In this document: positions 44,998 through 53,806 of the stretch, in pieces | Position numbering within the stretch: position 1 is the first letter of the stretch | How the letters are laid out: every line of letters starts with the position of its first letter | From: Hyphomicrobiales bacterium | GTDB taxonomy: Bacteria; Pseudomonadota; Alphaproteobacteria; Rhizobiales; Rhizobiaceae | Assembly: GCA_900472295.1 (NCBI GenBank) | Contig: UCIA01000001.1 | Location: forward strand, 23,348-87,347 | Direction: 5' to 3' | Length of the DNA stretch: 64,000 nucleotides | Translations under genes and position numbers: made by a program | The notes under the pieces: generated by a model | Told to the model about the DNA's origin: nothing | Seen by the model: the letters and a program-made list of their open reading frames with translations, nothing else | Databases searched by the model: none

Positions 44998-45999
44998 CTA
45001 TATGCCTTGGCCGTGGTTTGCTGCGCCATGGTTGCCATTGTTCAACTCTACGGCTCGTGCCTTTCGTTCCGCCACCAGGCCGAGATAGTGCATGGCCACC
45101 ATCGAACCGGCGATCGCCGTTATATCGGCGTGATCATATGCCGGTGCAACCTCGACGACGTCGGCGCCGACAATATCGACCTGGCCAAGCTGGCGCAGCG
45201 TCGACAGTATCTTGGCCGAGGACGGTCCGCCGGCAACCGGCGTGCCGGTGCCGGGTGCAAAGGCCGGGTCGAGGCAATCGATGTCGAAGGTGAGATAGGT
45301 CTTCCTGCCGCCGGTGCGGTCTACGATGGCGTAGGCGACGTCGGACGCCCGCATCTCCTCGATCTCGTGGCCGTAGAGGATCTTGATGCCGAACGTATCG
45401 GGCGCGTGCGTGCGGATGCCGATCTGGATCGAACGGTCGGGGTCGATGATGCCTTCATTGACGGCGCGCCCGACGAAGGAGCCATGGTCGATGCGCTTGC
45501 CGTCATCCGGCCAGGTGTCCTGGTGGGCGTCGAACTGCACCAGCGCCAGCGGCCCATGGATGGCGGCATGCGCCTTGAGCAGCGGCCAGGTGACGAAATG
45601 GTCGCCGCCGAGCGACAAAAGGAACGCACCCGATTTCAGGATCTTCGCCGCTTCGCGCTCGATCGTGCCAGGCGTCTTCTGGTGGTTGCCCGAATCGAGC
45701 AGGCAATCGCCATAGTCGACGACGGCGAGATGCTCGAACAGATCGCGCGAGAACGGATATTGCGGGTCGTTGTCGAGGATCGCCGAAGCGCGGCGGATCG
45801 CCTGCGGCCCAAAGCGCGCGCCTGGCCGGTTGGTGACGGCGGCGTCGAACGGAATGCCCCACACGACGGCGTCCGCGCCCTTCACGTCCTTGGTGTATTT
45901 GCGCCGCATGAACGACAGCGCGCCGGCATAGGTCGGCTCGAAGGATGCCCCCGTCTTGGAGCGGGCGGTGAAGGCATTATCGATGGTCTGGTTCGCCAT
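44998..45999 (-). CDS. speB: Agmatinase/ureohydrolase family enzyme
   Basis: 333 residues. The binuclear-Mn site is conserved: GGDHFVTWP, QFDAHQDTW and TFDIDCLDPAFAPGTGTP. This pattern fits agmatinase (agmatine to putrescine and urea), but related guanidino hydrolases cannot be excluded. ATG follows AGGAG. First in the speB-argC-kinase operon, it links arginine supply with polyamine formation. Confidence 0.85.
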   Translation of the reverse strand: MANQTIDNAFTARSKTGASFEPTYAGALSFMRRKYTKDVKGADAVVWGIPFDAAVTNRPGARFGPQAIRRASAILDNDPQYPFSRDLFEHLAVVDYGDCLLDSGNHQKTPGTIEREAAKILKSGAFLLSLGGDHFVTWPLLKAHAAIHGPLALVQFDAHQDTWPDDGKRIDHGSFVGRAVNEGIIDPDRSIQIGIRTHAPDTFGIKILYGHEIEEMRASDVAYAIVDRTGGRKTYLTFDIDCLDPAFAPGTGTPVAGGPSSAKILSTLRQLGQVDIVGADVVEVAPAYDHADITAIAGSMVAMHYLGLVAERKARAVELNNGNHGAANHGQGI

Positions 46000-46215
46000 T
46001 GGCAGTCTCCTGTTCGTCGACGCGAACCTTATTGGACATAATTTTCAGAAATACGACCCCCTGTTGACAATCAAGGCCAGCCGAAGCGGTCAAAAATTCT
46101 TGCTTTGGCCGAGCCGGCTTGAGTGGTATGGCAATTGCATTAGAGGGCTCGAATACAACTGAAAAATAGCCACTTGTCCCGTATCGGGATGGTTCGGCCG
46201 GGACATGGAACAGAT

Positions 46216-47472
46216 ATGGGCGTGTCAGTGGGGACCAGCGCCCGATCGCAGGATGGCCCGAGCGCCGCTCATGCCCGCCGCTTCGAGGCGCTGGACAGCT
46301 GGCGCGGCCTGGCGGCCATTATGGTGGTGCTGTTCCACGCCCAGATCGTCAGCAACATTCGCCTGCTTGGTCTGGTCCGCTCCGGCGAAGCCTTCGTCGA
46401 CCTGTTCTTCGTCCTGTCGGGTTTTGTCATCGCGCATGCCTATCTCGACAGGCTTTCGACGCCTGGCAATGTCGGCCGTTTCTTCGTCCTGAGACTGGGC
46501 AGGCTTTACCCCTTGCATGTTTTCATGCTTGGCCTTTTCCTGCTGTTCGAGATCGGCAAGACCTTCGTGCCGGGATTGGTCAATGCCGCCGATCCGGCGT
46601 TCACCGGCACCAACCAGCCATCCTATCTCGTTTCCAACGCACTGCTGCTCCAGGCCTTTTGGCCGCAGGATACGTTGAGCTGGAACACGCCGTCATGGAG
46701 CATTTCGGCCGAATGCCTCGCCTATGCGCTGTTTGCGGTTGCGGTGTTGGCGCAGCGCAAGCGGATCGTGCTGTGGCTTTGCCTCGCCGCTATTGCCGCA
46801 CCGCTGCTGCTTTGGCAGACCTCGCCGCAAGGCATGATCTCGGCGGCCGGCACCGGTTTCCTGCGCGCGATCTACGGCTTTTCCGTCGGCGCGCTTTTGT
46901 ATCGGCTTTCGTTCCACCCGACGCGCGCAATTCCCGGCAGTCGCCTCGGGTCGACAGGCTGGACGGTAATCGAATTGCTGGTGACGGCGCTGGCTGTTAT
47001 GTGGGCCTGGAAGTCGCACACCACCGCGCTTAGCTACGGCTTGCCGTTTGTCTTTGCCCTGCTGGTATGGGTCTTCGCGCAGGAGAGGGGAGCGGTGAGC
47101 CACCTATTGCGTCGGCGCCCGTTCCTTCTCATCGGTACGCTGTCTTACTCGATCTACATGATCCATATCTTCATTCAGCTGCGCCTGCTCAATCTGACCA
47201 AGCTGCTGGACATCGTCGCCGGCACGACTTTCGTCCAGCAGGTCGGTCACAGCGATCGCTACGGCGTCGGCATCGATCTCGGCAATCTGTTTGCCGGCGA
47301 CCTGCTGGTCATCATCATGGTGGCCCTCACCATCGCAACCAGCTACGCGACCTACCGGCTGATCGAGCGGCCGGGACAGCAGGTTTTCCGCCGCCTGGCC
47401 GACCGGCTGTTTGGGCCGGCCATGCGCCCGGTAGAGAGCGGCCAACGGCCGCTCCAGCCGGCATTGCGCTGA
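46216..47472 (+). CDS. Acyltransferase 3 family membrane protein (OafA/YrhL type)
   Basis: About 418 residues with some ten membrane segments. The N-terminal FEALDSWRGLAAIMVVLFHA carries the catalytic R/H motif, and LFFVLSGFVIAHAY, FVLRLGRLYPLHVF and SWSISAECLAYALFA are family landmarks. It transfers acyl groups, usually acetyl or succinyl, to cell-surface sugars across the inner membrane. In-frame starts also exist at 46174 (TTG) and 46189 (ATG). It begins an accessory-looking block. Confidence 0.85.
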   Translation: MGVSVGTSARSQDGPSAAHARRFEALDSWRGLAAIMVVLFHAQIVSNIRLLGLVRSGEAFVDLFFVLSGFVIAHAYLDRLSTPGNVGRFFVLRLGRLYPLHVFMLGLFLLFEIGKTFVPGLVNAADPAFTGTNQPSYLVSNALLLQAFWPQDTLSWNTPSWSISAECLAYALFAVAVLAQRKRIVLWLCLAAIAAPLLLWQTSPQGMISAAGTGFLRAIYGFSVGALLYRLSFHPTRAIPGSRLGSTGWTVIELLVTALAVMWAWKSHTTALSYGLPFVFALLVWVFAQERGAVSHLLRRRPFLLIGTLSYSIYMIHIFIQLRLLNLTKLLDIVAGTTFVQQVGHSDRYGVGIDLGNLFAGDLLVIIMVALTIATSYATYRLIERPGQQVFRRLADRLFGPAMRPVESGQRPLQPALR

Positions 47473-47562
47473 TTTTCCGGCCACTTACGAAGCCGGCTTC
47501 GTTCACCCGCCTGTCATTGACGTCGCCTATTTCCGGTCCGATCCGGCAAGGAGCGATTCTCG

Positions 47563-48615
47563 ATGCGGACCATCTGCCTTCTGCTTTGCGCAGCACTTGC
47601 GGCCTTCACCGGCCAGGCCTCGGCAAGCGAAAGCCGCGCCCGAGAGATTCTCGACCGTTTCGAACACGCCAACCAATGGCGCGACCATGTCATGGTCGCC
47701 GCGCACCGCGCCGGCAGCATGCAGGCCGGCAAGACGCTCTATGCCGAAAACTCGCTGGCCGCCGTCGAAGGCGCCATCGCCATCGGCGCTGAAATCGTCG
47801 AGGTCGACATCAGGCGCTCGAGGGATGGCGAATTCGTCGTCATGCATGACAGCTGGCTCGACCGCACCACGAACTGCAAGGGTGAGGTGATCAACTACAC
47901 GCTGGCCGAGCTCAAGCGCTGCAGGCTGGTGGTCGAAGGCACCGGCGCAGTCACCAATGAAACTGTGTCGACGCTGCGCGAAATGCTGCTGACGACCAGG
48001 GACCGGATCCTCATCAACCTCGACAACAAGCTGGATGTCCAGGCGCTGCCCGGCATGATCGCCATCGCCCGCGATCTCGGCATGGCCGAGCAGGTGATCG
48101 TCAAGGAAAACCTATGGAACCAGCAGCGGATCGACACCGTCAAGGCGACGCTCGCTGCCTCTGGCGGCGGCTTCCAGTTCATGCCGATCATCGCCGATGA
48201 CGCGGTGCACGATGCATCCTTCGCCGAGCAGGTCGGCAAGGTCTTTGCGCCCGGCGCGATCGAGCTGATCAACTGGCGGGCAGGGGCGCAAACGCTGACG
48301 CAGACCGGCGGCCCGTTGTTCAGCACCCGCATGCGGGCGGTGTCGGTGCGCGGCGGCTGGCACATCTGGGCCGACACCTACGCCATCGTCAACAAGCCGG
48401 GCGGCTTCCTCTCTGGCGGCCGAGGCGACGAGCTTGCGGTTGCGGCCAGTCTGCCGGCCGAGACCTGGGGCTTCTGGGCCGAACGCGGCGCCACCATCAT
48501 CCAGACGGATGAGCCGAAGGCGGCGATTGGCTGGCTGGCGGCGAACGGGTTTAGGGTGCCCTATGCGGATGAGGTGCGGCCGGCCGAGCCGGCGAATACG
48601 GCGAGTATCAATTAG
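47563..48615 (+). CDS. Secreted glycerophosphodiester phosphodiesterase family protein
   Basis: 350 residues with a signal peptide (cleavage after ASA). The GDPD TIM-barrel follows: VAAHRAGSMQAGKTLYAENSLAAVEGAIAIGAEIVEVDIRRSRDGEFVVMHDSWLDRTTNCKG is split here only by description, with catalytic His-Arg, Glu-Asn, Glu/Asp and His visible in order. It probably cleaves glycerophosphodiesters in the periplasm. Confidence 0.85.
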   Translation: MRTICLLLCAALAAFTGQASASESRAREILDRFEHANQWRDHVMVAAHRAGSMQAGKTLYAENSLAAVEGAIAIGAEIVEVDIRRSRDGEFVVMHDSWLDRTTNCKGEVINYTLAELKRCRLVVEGTGAVTNETVSTLREMLLTTRDRILINLDNKLDVQALPGMIAIARDLGMAEQVIVKENLWNQQRIDTVKATLAASGGGFQFMPIIADDAVHDASFAEQVGKVFAPGAIELINWRAGAQTLTQTGGPLFSTRMRAVSVRGGWHIWADTYAIVNKPGGFLSGGRGDELAVAASLPAETWGFWAERGATIIQTDEPKAAIGWLAANGFRVPYADEVRPAEPANTASIN

Positions 48616-48635
48616 CAATCCAACGTCGGCGCTAT

Positions 48636-48712
48636 GACCCCACCCGTGCTGCGCGCCTACCTCCCCTCGATGGGGAGGTCGCGCCGCAGGCGCGGGTGGG
48701 GTGATGGCGTCA
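48636..48712. repeat. Palindromic intergenic repeat
   Basis: CCCCACCCG (48638-48646) pairs with CGGGTGGGG (48693-48701), and inside ACCTCCCC-TCGA-TGGGGAGGT forms a strong hairpin (48659-48679). Read on the minus strand it contains GCCATCACCCCACCC, which recurs in the repeat at 50.6 kb. It separates convergent genes and could also stop transcription. Confidence 0.7.
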
Positions 48713-48725
48713 CCCGCGAAAAGCC

Positions 48726-49595
48726 TCACGCTGCCTTCGCCACCCCATCCAATTCCCTCAGCACAGCAGCCGACAACTCCAGCTCAGCCACAGCCAAATT
48801 CTCCCTCAAATGGCCGACCGACGACGTCCCCGGGATCAGCAGGATGTTCGGCGAGCGCTTGAGCAGCCAGGCCAGCGCGACCTGCATCGGCGTGGCGCCG
48901 AGCCGCGCGGCGACATCGGACAAGGTCGACGACTGCAGCGGGCTGAAACCGCCCAGCGGGAAGAACGGTGTGTAGGCGATGCCGTCGCGCGCCAGTTCGT
49001 CGATCAGCGCGTCGTCGTCGCGATGCGCCAGATTGTACTGGTTTTGCACGCAGACGATCTCGGCGATCCCACGGCCTTCCTCGACCTGTGCAGGGGTGAC
49101 GTTGCTGAGGCCGATATGGCGCACCAGACCCTTGCGCTGCAATTCGGCTACCGCGGTCAGTTGCGCCTCGATCGAGCCCTCGGTCGGGCCCATCCCGAAC
49201 ATGATCCTGAGATTGACGACGTCCAGCACCTCAAGGCCGAGATTCCTGAGATTGTCGTGCACGGCCTGCTCGAGTTCCTTGGCTGAATTGGCCGGCAGCC
49301 AGGAGCCATCGCTGCCGCGCCGCGCCCCGATCTTGGTGACGATGACGAGATCTTGCGGGTAGGGCGCCAGCGCTTCGCGGATGAGCTGGTTGGTGACATG
49401 CGGGCCGTAATAGTCTGAGGTGTCGATGTGGTTGGCCCCGGACGCCACCGCCTCGCGCAGCACCGCAATGGCCGCGTCATGGTCCTTCGGCGGGCCGAAA
49501 ACGTGCGGGCCGGCAAGTTGCATGGCGCCGTAGCCGAGGCGTTTCACGGTGTGGCTGCCGAGGGTGAAAGTGCCGGATTTTTGAATGGTGGACAT
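48726..49595 (-). CDS. Aldo/keto reductase
   Basis: 289-residue NAD(P)H-dependent oxidoreductase with the AKR barrel. The catalytic tetrad is visible: Asp and Tyr in HIDTSDYYGPHVTNQLIREAL and Lys in DLVIVTKIGARRG. NLRIMFGMGPTEGSIEAQLTAV replaces the usual third-residue region. The frame runs far upstream, but the ATG behind GGAGAT fixes the start. A LysR gene faces it 91 bases away and probably regulates it. Confidence 0.87.
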   Translation of the reverse strand: MSTIQKSGTFTLGSHTVKRLGYGAMQLAGPHVFGPPKDHDAAIAVLREAVASGANHIDTSDYYGPHVTNQLIREALAPYPQDLVIVTKIGARRGSDGSWLPANSAKELEQAVHDNLRNLGLEVLDVVNLRIMFGMGPTEGSIEAQLTAVAELQRKGLVRHIGLSNVTPAQVEEGRGIAEIVCVQNQYNLAHRDDDALIDELARDGIAYTPFFPLGGFSPLQSSTLSDVAARLGATPMQVALAWLLKRSPNILLIPGTSSVGHLRENLAVAELELSAAVLRELDGVAKAA

Positions 49596-49657
49596 GCTCG
49601 ATCTCCGTTGAGGAGGCGAAGATAGGCGCTGCCCGACCTCGGGATAATCAGCTACAA

Positions 49658-49676
49658 TCCGCACAGCTTGTGCGGA
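49658..49676. promoter_or_regulatory. LysR-type operator palindrome
   Basis: TCCGCACA-GCT-TGTGCGGA is a perfect 8-bp inverted repeat with a 3-base spacer, centred between the aldo/keto reductase and LysR starts. It lies only 10 bases before the LysR start codon, so binding there could repress the regulator gene and activate the divergent one. Confidence 0.55.
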
Positions 49677-49686
49677 ATGGCGAACA

Positions 49687-50586
49687 ATGATGGACCTTGG
49701 CGATCTGAACGCCTTCGTGGCGGTGGCGCGTGCCGGCGGTTTTCGCGAAGGGGCTCGCGCCGGCGGCGGCAGCGCGTCGGGCTTGAGCGAGGCGGTGCGC
49801 CGCCTGGAGACGCAGCTCGGCGTCAGGCTGTTCAACCGCACGACGCGCAGTGTCGTTCCGACAGAGGCCGGCCTCAGCCTTTTGGGTCGGCTTGGCCCTG
49901 CGCTGTCGGAGGTCGAGGCGGCCCTCGACGTGGTCAACGGCTTTCGCGACAGGCCGGCCGGTTCGCTGCGCCTCAATGTACCAAGCATCGCCGCGCGGCT
50001 GATATTGCCCGGCATTGTGCCTGGTTTTCTCGCCGCCTTCCCCGGCATCCGGCTGGAGGTCATTGCGGACGAGAACTTTGTCGACGTGCTGGCGGCCGGG
50101 TGCGATGCCGGCATCCGCTATGACGACCGATTGGAGCAGGACATGATCGCGGTGCCGATCGGGCCGCGCGTCCAGCATTTCGCCACAGCCGCCAGCCCTG
50201 CCTATCTAGACCGCCATGGCCGGCCGCAGCATCCGAGCGATCTGCTTGGCCATGCTTGCCTGCGCGGCCGCTTTGCCAGCGGCGCGTTGGTGTCGTGGGA
50301 ATTCGAGCGCGACGGCGAGGTGGTGCGGGTCGATACGACGGGGCCACTGATCGTGCGCATCGGCGGAGCGACCGATCTTGCCGTTAATGCCGCCATCGCC
50401 GGCACCGGCATTATCGGCCTCTTCGAGGACTGGCTGCGCCCGTACATGGACAGCGGCGCCCTCGAGCCCGTCCTCGAACCGTGGTGGCAGAGCTTTTCCG
50501 GGCCGTTTCTCTATTATCCCGGGCGGCGCCTGGTGCCGGCGCCGCTGCGGGCGTTCATCGACTTCGTCAAAGCCGGCAAGTTCTAA
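49687..50586 (+). CDS. LysR-family transcriptional regulator
   Basis: 299 residues. The winged helix occupies about 1-60 (LGDLNAFVAVARAGGFREGARAGG, then SASGLSEAVRRLETQLGVRLFNRTTRSV). The effector domain has RLNVPSIAARLILPGIVPGFLAAFPGIRLEV. A second ATG is the next codon. It is divergent from the aldo/keto reductase gene, with an operator-like palindrome between them. Confidence 0.9.
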   Translation: MMDLGDLNAFVAVARAGGFREGARAGGGSASGLSEAVRRLETQLGVRLFNRTTRSVVPTEAGLSLLGRLGPALSEVEAALDVVNGFRDRPAGSLRLNVPSIAARLILPGIVPGFLAAFPGIRLEVIADENFVDVLAAGCDAGIRYDDRLEQDMIAVPIGPRVQHFATAASPAYLDRHGRPQHPSDLLGHACLRGRFASGALVSWEFERDGEVVRVDTTGPLIVRIGGATDLAVNAAIAGTGIIGLFEDWLRPYMDSGALEPVLEPWWQSFSGPFLYYPGRRLVPAPLRAFIDFVKAGKF

Positions 50587-50601
50587 GACACGACCGAGGC
50601 T

Positions 50602-50645
50602 GGCGCCATCACCCCACCCAGCGCTTCGCGCTGACTGGGGTGACT
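50602..50645. repeat. Palindromic intergenic repeat, relative of the 48.6-kb element
   Basis: TCACCCCA and TGGGGTGA form outer arms around the hairpin CAGCGC-TTC-GCGCTG. The segment GCCATCACCCCACCC is shared with the repeat 2 kb to the left, so the two copies bracket the aldo/keto reductase and LysR genes. Confidence 0.6.
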
Positions 50646-50660
50646 GCCGTGACCGCAAAA

Positions 50661-50690
50661 CGAAAAGGCCGCCCGGAAGCGGCCTTTTCG
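50661..50690. terminator. Bidirectional terminator
   Basis: CGAAAAGGCCGC pairs perfectly with GCGGCCTTTTCG around a CCGGAA loop, with A-rich and T-rich flanks, between convergent LysR and rpsI genes. Confidence 0.8.
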
Positions 50691-50730
50691 ATCTTGGTAA
50701 GTTCTCGGCGTAGCGCTTCGAGAACTGGCC

Positions 50731-50753
50731 CCAAGCGCTTTTTTAGCGCTTGG
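50731..50753 (-). terminator. Hairpin overlapping the rpsI stop codon
   Basis: CCAAGCGCT / AGCGCTTGG form a 9-bp stem with an all-A loop in the transcript. The rpsI stop codon lies at the loop edge. It may help end or stabilise the ribosomal-protein message. Confidence 0.5.
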
Positions 50754-51225
50754 AAAACTGGAAGGAGCGGCGGGCCTTCGCCTTGCCGTACTTCTTGCGT
50801 TCGACGACGCGGCTGTCGCGGGTCAGGAAGCCACCCTTCTTGAGTACGGCGCGCAGTGCCGGCTCGTAATAGGTCAGCGCCTTGGAGATGCCGTGACGAA
50901 CGGCACCGGCCTGGCCGGAGAGGCCGCCGCCGATGACAGTGGCGACGATGTCGTACTGGCCGGCGCGGTTGGACGCGATGATCGGCTGGTTGAGGATCAT
51001 CTGCAGGACCGGACGCGCGAAATAGGTCGCGAATTCCTTGTCGTTGACGACGATCTTGCCGGAACCCGGCTTCACCCAGACGCGCGCAATGGCGTTCTTG
51101 CGCTTGCCGGTGGCGTAAGCGCGGCCCGACTTGTCGAGCTTCTGGACATGGACGGGTGCGGCCGGCTGCGTGTTGGTGTTGCCGGTGGCGGCGCCCAATT
51201 CTGCGAGCGAGGAAAGCTCAGCCAT
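50743..51225 (-). CDS. rpsI: 30S ribosomal protein S9
   Basis: 160 residues. [25 protein letters not shown] and the C-terminal [24 protein letters not shown], whose tail reaches the ribosomal P site, are diagnostic. An N-terminal extension of about 30 residues is typical of Rhizobiales. The ATG lies one base after the rplM stop. Confidence 0.98.
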   Translation of the reverse strand: MAELSSLAELGAATGNTNTQPAAPVHVQKLDKSGRAYATGKRKNAIARVWVKPGSGKIVVNDKEFATYFARPVLQMILNQPIIASNRAGQYDIVATVIGGGLSGQAGAVRHGISKALTYYEPALRAVLKKGGFLTRDSRVVERKKYGKAKARRSFQFSKR

Positions 51226-51226
51226 C

Positions 51227-51691
51227 TTATGCAACCTTCTTGTTCTTGGCGTTCAGCGCGCCGACGTCGAGGGTGACGGGCTGCTGGGCGACATGCGGAT
51301 GTTCCGTGCCTGCATAGACGCGGAGGTTCTTCATCTGGCGACGGCCGAGCGGGCCACGCGGGATCATGCGTTCGACGGCCTTCTCAACGACACGCTCGGG
51401 GAAACGGCCCTCGAGCAGCTGGCGCGCGGTGCGCTCCTTGATGCCGCCGGGGTGACCCGTGTGCCAGTAATAGACCTTGTCGGTGAATTTCTTGCCGGTG
51501 AACACCACCTTGTCGGCATTGATGACGATGACGTTGTCGCCGTCGTCGACATGCGGGGTGAAGGTGGGCTTGTGCTTGCCGCGAAGATGATTGGCGATGA
51601 CAGTGGCGAGACGGCCGACGACGAGACCCTCGGCGTCGATCAACACCCACTTCTTCACCACATCCGCAGGCTTCTGCGAAAAGGTTGCCAT
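51227..51691 (-). CDS. rplM: 50S ribosomal protein L13
   Basis: 154 residues. [30 protein letters not shown] and [27 protein letters not shown] are family signatures. It is the first gene of the rplM-rpsI operon. The 224-base region upstream carries a short G/C hairpin near 51793-51810, which could belong to a leader, but no known leader motif is recognised. Confidence 0.98.
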   Translation of the reverse strand: MATFSQKPADVVKKWVLIDAEGLVVGRLATVIANHLRGKHKPTFTPHVDDGDNVIVINADKVVFTGKKFTDKVYYWHTGHPGGIKERTARQLLEGRFPERVVEKAVERMIPRGPLGRRQMKNLRVYAGTEHPHVAQQPVTLDVGALNAKNKKVA

Positions 51692-51915
51692 GGATTTCTG
51701 CTTTCGGTTTGGACCTGCCCCAAATGATGGAGAAGGCGTTTCTTGTTGCTTGGATTGGTGACGAGGCACTTGCCCGCCGCCAATAATAAAACGGCGGCCT
51801 TTGCGGGCCGCTGCTTCGGGAGGGCTTATAGGCGAGGGGTTGGTGCGCGTCAAGGCTCAAGAAAAGCCCGCGAGCGGATAAAGTATAGCAAAACCAATGG
51901 TTTGGTAAAAAGGTA

Positions 51916-52374
51916 TTATTTTACCACATCTCCGATGCGCTTCGGCGGGATCGAATAGGTGCCTGTAGCATGCGCGACCGTGTGCCCGTCGGAGACGATG
52001 TCGATATCGAACACCATCAGGCTCTTGCCCAGCTTCAGGATGCGGCAATGGCCGTCGATCGGCCCGGCTTCGGCCTTGCGCATGAAATTGATGTTGAGGT
52101 TGGTGGTCACTGACAGCGCATCCGGCCCGGCATGGCTGAGCACGCAGACATAACCGCCAATGTCGGCCAGTGTGAACAGCGAAGGGCCGGACACCGTGCC
52201 GCCTGGCCGTAGGTGCCGCTCGTTGGCGTTGAGCCGCACGGTGCAGCCGCCGGGGAATACGTCGAGCGCCTCATAGGAGGTGTATTCGTCGTTGAGCTGC
52301 GGGTAGACGCTGGCCATCAGCGCATTGACTTCGGCCGCATTCAGCACCGGCTTGAGATTTTCCTGGGCGGGCAT
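51916..52374 (-). CDS. PaaI-type thioesterase
   Basis: 152 residues with the hotdog fold: HLRPGGTVSGPSLFTLADIGGYVCVLSHAG contains the active-site region, then SVTTNLNINFMRKAEAGPIDGHCRILKLGKSL. It hydrolyses acyl-CoA thioesters of unknown identity. ATG follows GGGGGA at seven bases. It is divergent from the enoyl-CoA hydratase gene, a pairing consistent with acyl-CoA metabolism. Confidence 0.82.
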   Translation of the reverse strand: MPAQENLKPVLNAAEVNALMASVYPQLNDEYTSYEALDVFPGGCTVRLNANERHLRPGGTVSGPSLFTLADIGGYVCVLSHAGPDALSVTTNLNINFMRKAEAGPIDGHCRILKLGKSLMVFDIDIVSDGHTVAHATGTYSIPPKRIGDVVK

Positions 52375-52556
52375 GTCGGTTTCCCCCTTGGCGCCTGCGC
52401 CTGTATGAACGTGGTCCGGTCCCTGTTGCAACCGTCACCGATGGCGTCAGATCAGCGCGTCGCTTGTGCCAGCATCGGTTTGGGGGTGTTGGACGATCGG
52501 CGATCGCATACTAGATTGTTGTCATCCCATCGACTGGAATCGTGGAGAAGTGGCCC

Positions 52557-53372
52557 ATGGCCGAAATCGTCGCCATCAAACCTCCCGAAGGTCCGGTTGT
52601 CGCACAACTGGACAAGGGCGTGCTGCGCCTGACGCTCGCCAACCCGCCCGCCAATGCCTTGTCGCTTGCTGTCATGGCGGCGCTGAGCGCCGAGCTCAAC
52701 CACGCCAGAGCCAACAAATCCGTCCGCATCATCATCCTGGCTGCGTCCGGAAAAGTCTTCTGCGCCGGCCACGATCTGAAAGAAATGACCGCAGCACGTG
52801 CCGACGCCGACAAGGGCAAGGCGTTCTTCGAGCAGACATTTTCGGCTTGCGCTGCGTTGATGCAGCAGATCGTGCGCCATCCGCTGCCGATAATCGCTGA
52901 AGTCGACGGCCTCGCCACCGCCGCCGGGCTGCAACTGGTCGCCAGCTGCGACCTTGCCATCGCCTCGCATGAGGCCACTTTTTGCACGCCGGGCGTTAAC
53001 ATCGGCCTGTTCTGCTCGACGCCTATGGTGGCCCTGTCGCGCAATGTCTCTCGCAAGCAGGCGATGGAAATGCTGTTGACCGGCGAGACCATCGACGCCG
53101 CAACCGCCAAGGAATTCGGCCTGGTCAACCGCGTCGTGCCGCGCGAATATTTGAATCAGATCGTCACCAAATACGCGCAAACCATTGCTTCGAAATCTTC
53201 TCTGGTGGTCAAGATCGGCAAGGAAGCGTTTTACGCCCAGGCCGAAATGGGGCTGGCCGACGCCTATGCGTATACCGGCCGCGTCATGGTCGAGAACATG
53301 TTGGCGCGCGATGCGGAAGAGGGCATTGGCGCCTTCATCGGCAAACGCAAGCCGGAATGGACGGACGACTAA
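52557..53372 (+). CDS. Enoyl-CoA hydratase/isomerase family protein
   Basis: 271 residues of the crotonase fold. The first oxyanion-hole motif is AASGKVFCAGHDLKEM and the second is EVDGLATAAGLQLVASCDLAIASHEATFCTPGVNIGLFC. The Glu of classical hydratases is not obvious in the second motif, so isomerase or another crotonase reaction is possible. ATG follows GGAGAAG; a GTG five codons upstream is less likely. Confidence 0.85.
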   Translation: MAEIVAIKPPEGPVVAQLDKGVLRLTLANPPANALSLAVMAALSAELNHARANKSVRIIILAASGKVFCAGHDLKEMTAARADADKGKAFFEQTFSACAALMQQIVRHPLPIIAEVDGLATAAGLQLVASCDLAIASHEATFCTPGVNIGLFCSTPMVALSRNVSRKQAMEMLLTGETIDAATAKEFGLVNRVVPREYLNQIVTKYAQTIASKSSLVVKIGKEAFYAQAEMGLADAYAYTGRVMVENMLARDAEEGIGAFIGKRKPEWTDD

Positions 53373-53374
53373 CC

Positions 53375-53797
53375 GTGGAACCGCGCATCTCCATCATCAC
53401 CGTCGCCACGGACGATCTCGACCGCGCGGTGGGCTTTTACGAGGCGATGGGCCTGAAGCGGCACGCCGGCATCACCGACGGCGTCGCGTTCTTCCAGATG
53501 GGCGGCGCCATTCTAGGCCTGTTTCCGCGCGCCGATGCAGAGAAAGACTCCGGCGTCACCTTCGCCGCTGCGCCGTCGGCGGTCTACCTCGCCTACAACA
53601 CCCGCTCCGACGCCGAAGTCGACGAAGTCCTGGCCGCCGCTGAGAAGGCCGGCGGCAGGATCGTCAAGCCGGCCGGCCGCGCCTTCTGGGGCGGCTGGTA
53701 CGGCTATTTCGCCGATGCCGACGGCCATGTCTGGGAAGTCGCGCACAATCCGGCCTTCCCGATCGCCGAAGACGGCACCATCTCGCTGCCCGACTGA
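53375..53797 (+). CDS. VOC-family (glyoxalase-like) protein
   Basis: About 140 residues. ISIITVATDDLDRAVGFYEAMGLKR and WGGWYGYFADADGHVWEVAHNP are the two half-domains, the second with the conserved DxDGHxWE end. The metal site looks partial, since the first motif has Thr where His is usual. Start is GTG just after the hydratase stop; an ATG at 53357 overlapping that gene is an alternative. Confidence 0.75.
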   Translation: MEPRISIITVATDDLDRAVGFYEAMGLKRHAGITDGVAFFQMGGAILGLFPRADAEKDSGVTFAAAPSAVYLAYNTRSDAEVDEVLAAAEKAGGRIVKPAGRAFWGGWYGYFADADGHVWEVAHNPAFPIAEDGTISLPD

Positions 53798-53806
53798 TCG
53801 CCGGGG

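Noticed and set aside
44716-46041. A 441-codon plus-strand frame across argC and speB
   Set aside because: It is antisense to two enzymes with intact active-site motifs, and the product looks random.
46064-46087. TTGACA promoter before the acyltransferase gene
   Set aside because: The sequence at -10 distance (CGGTCA) does not resemble a -10 element.
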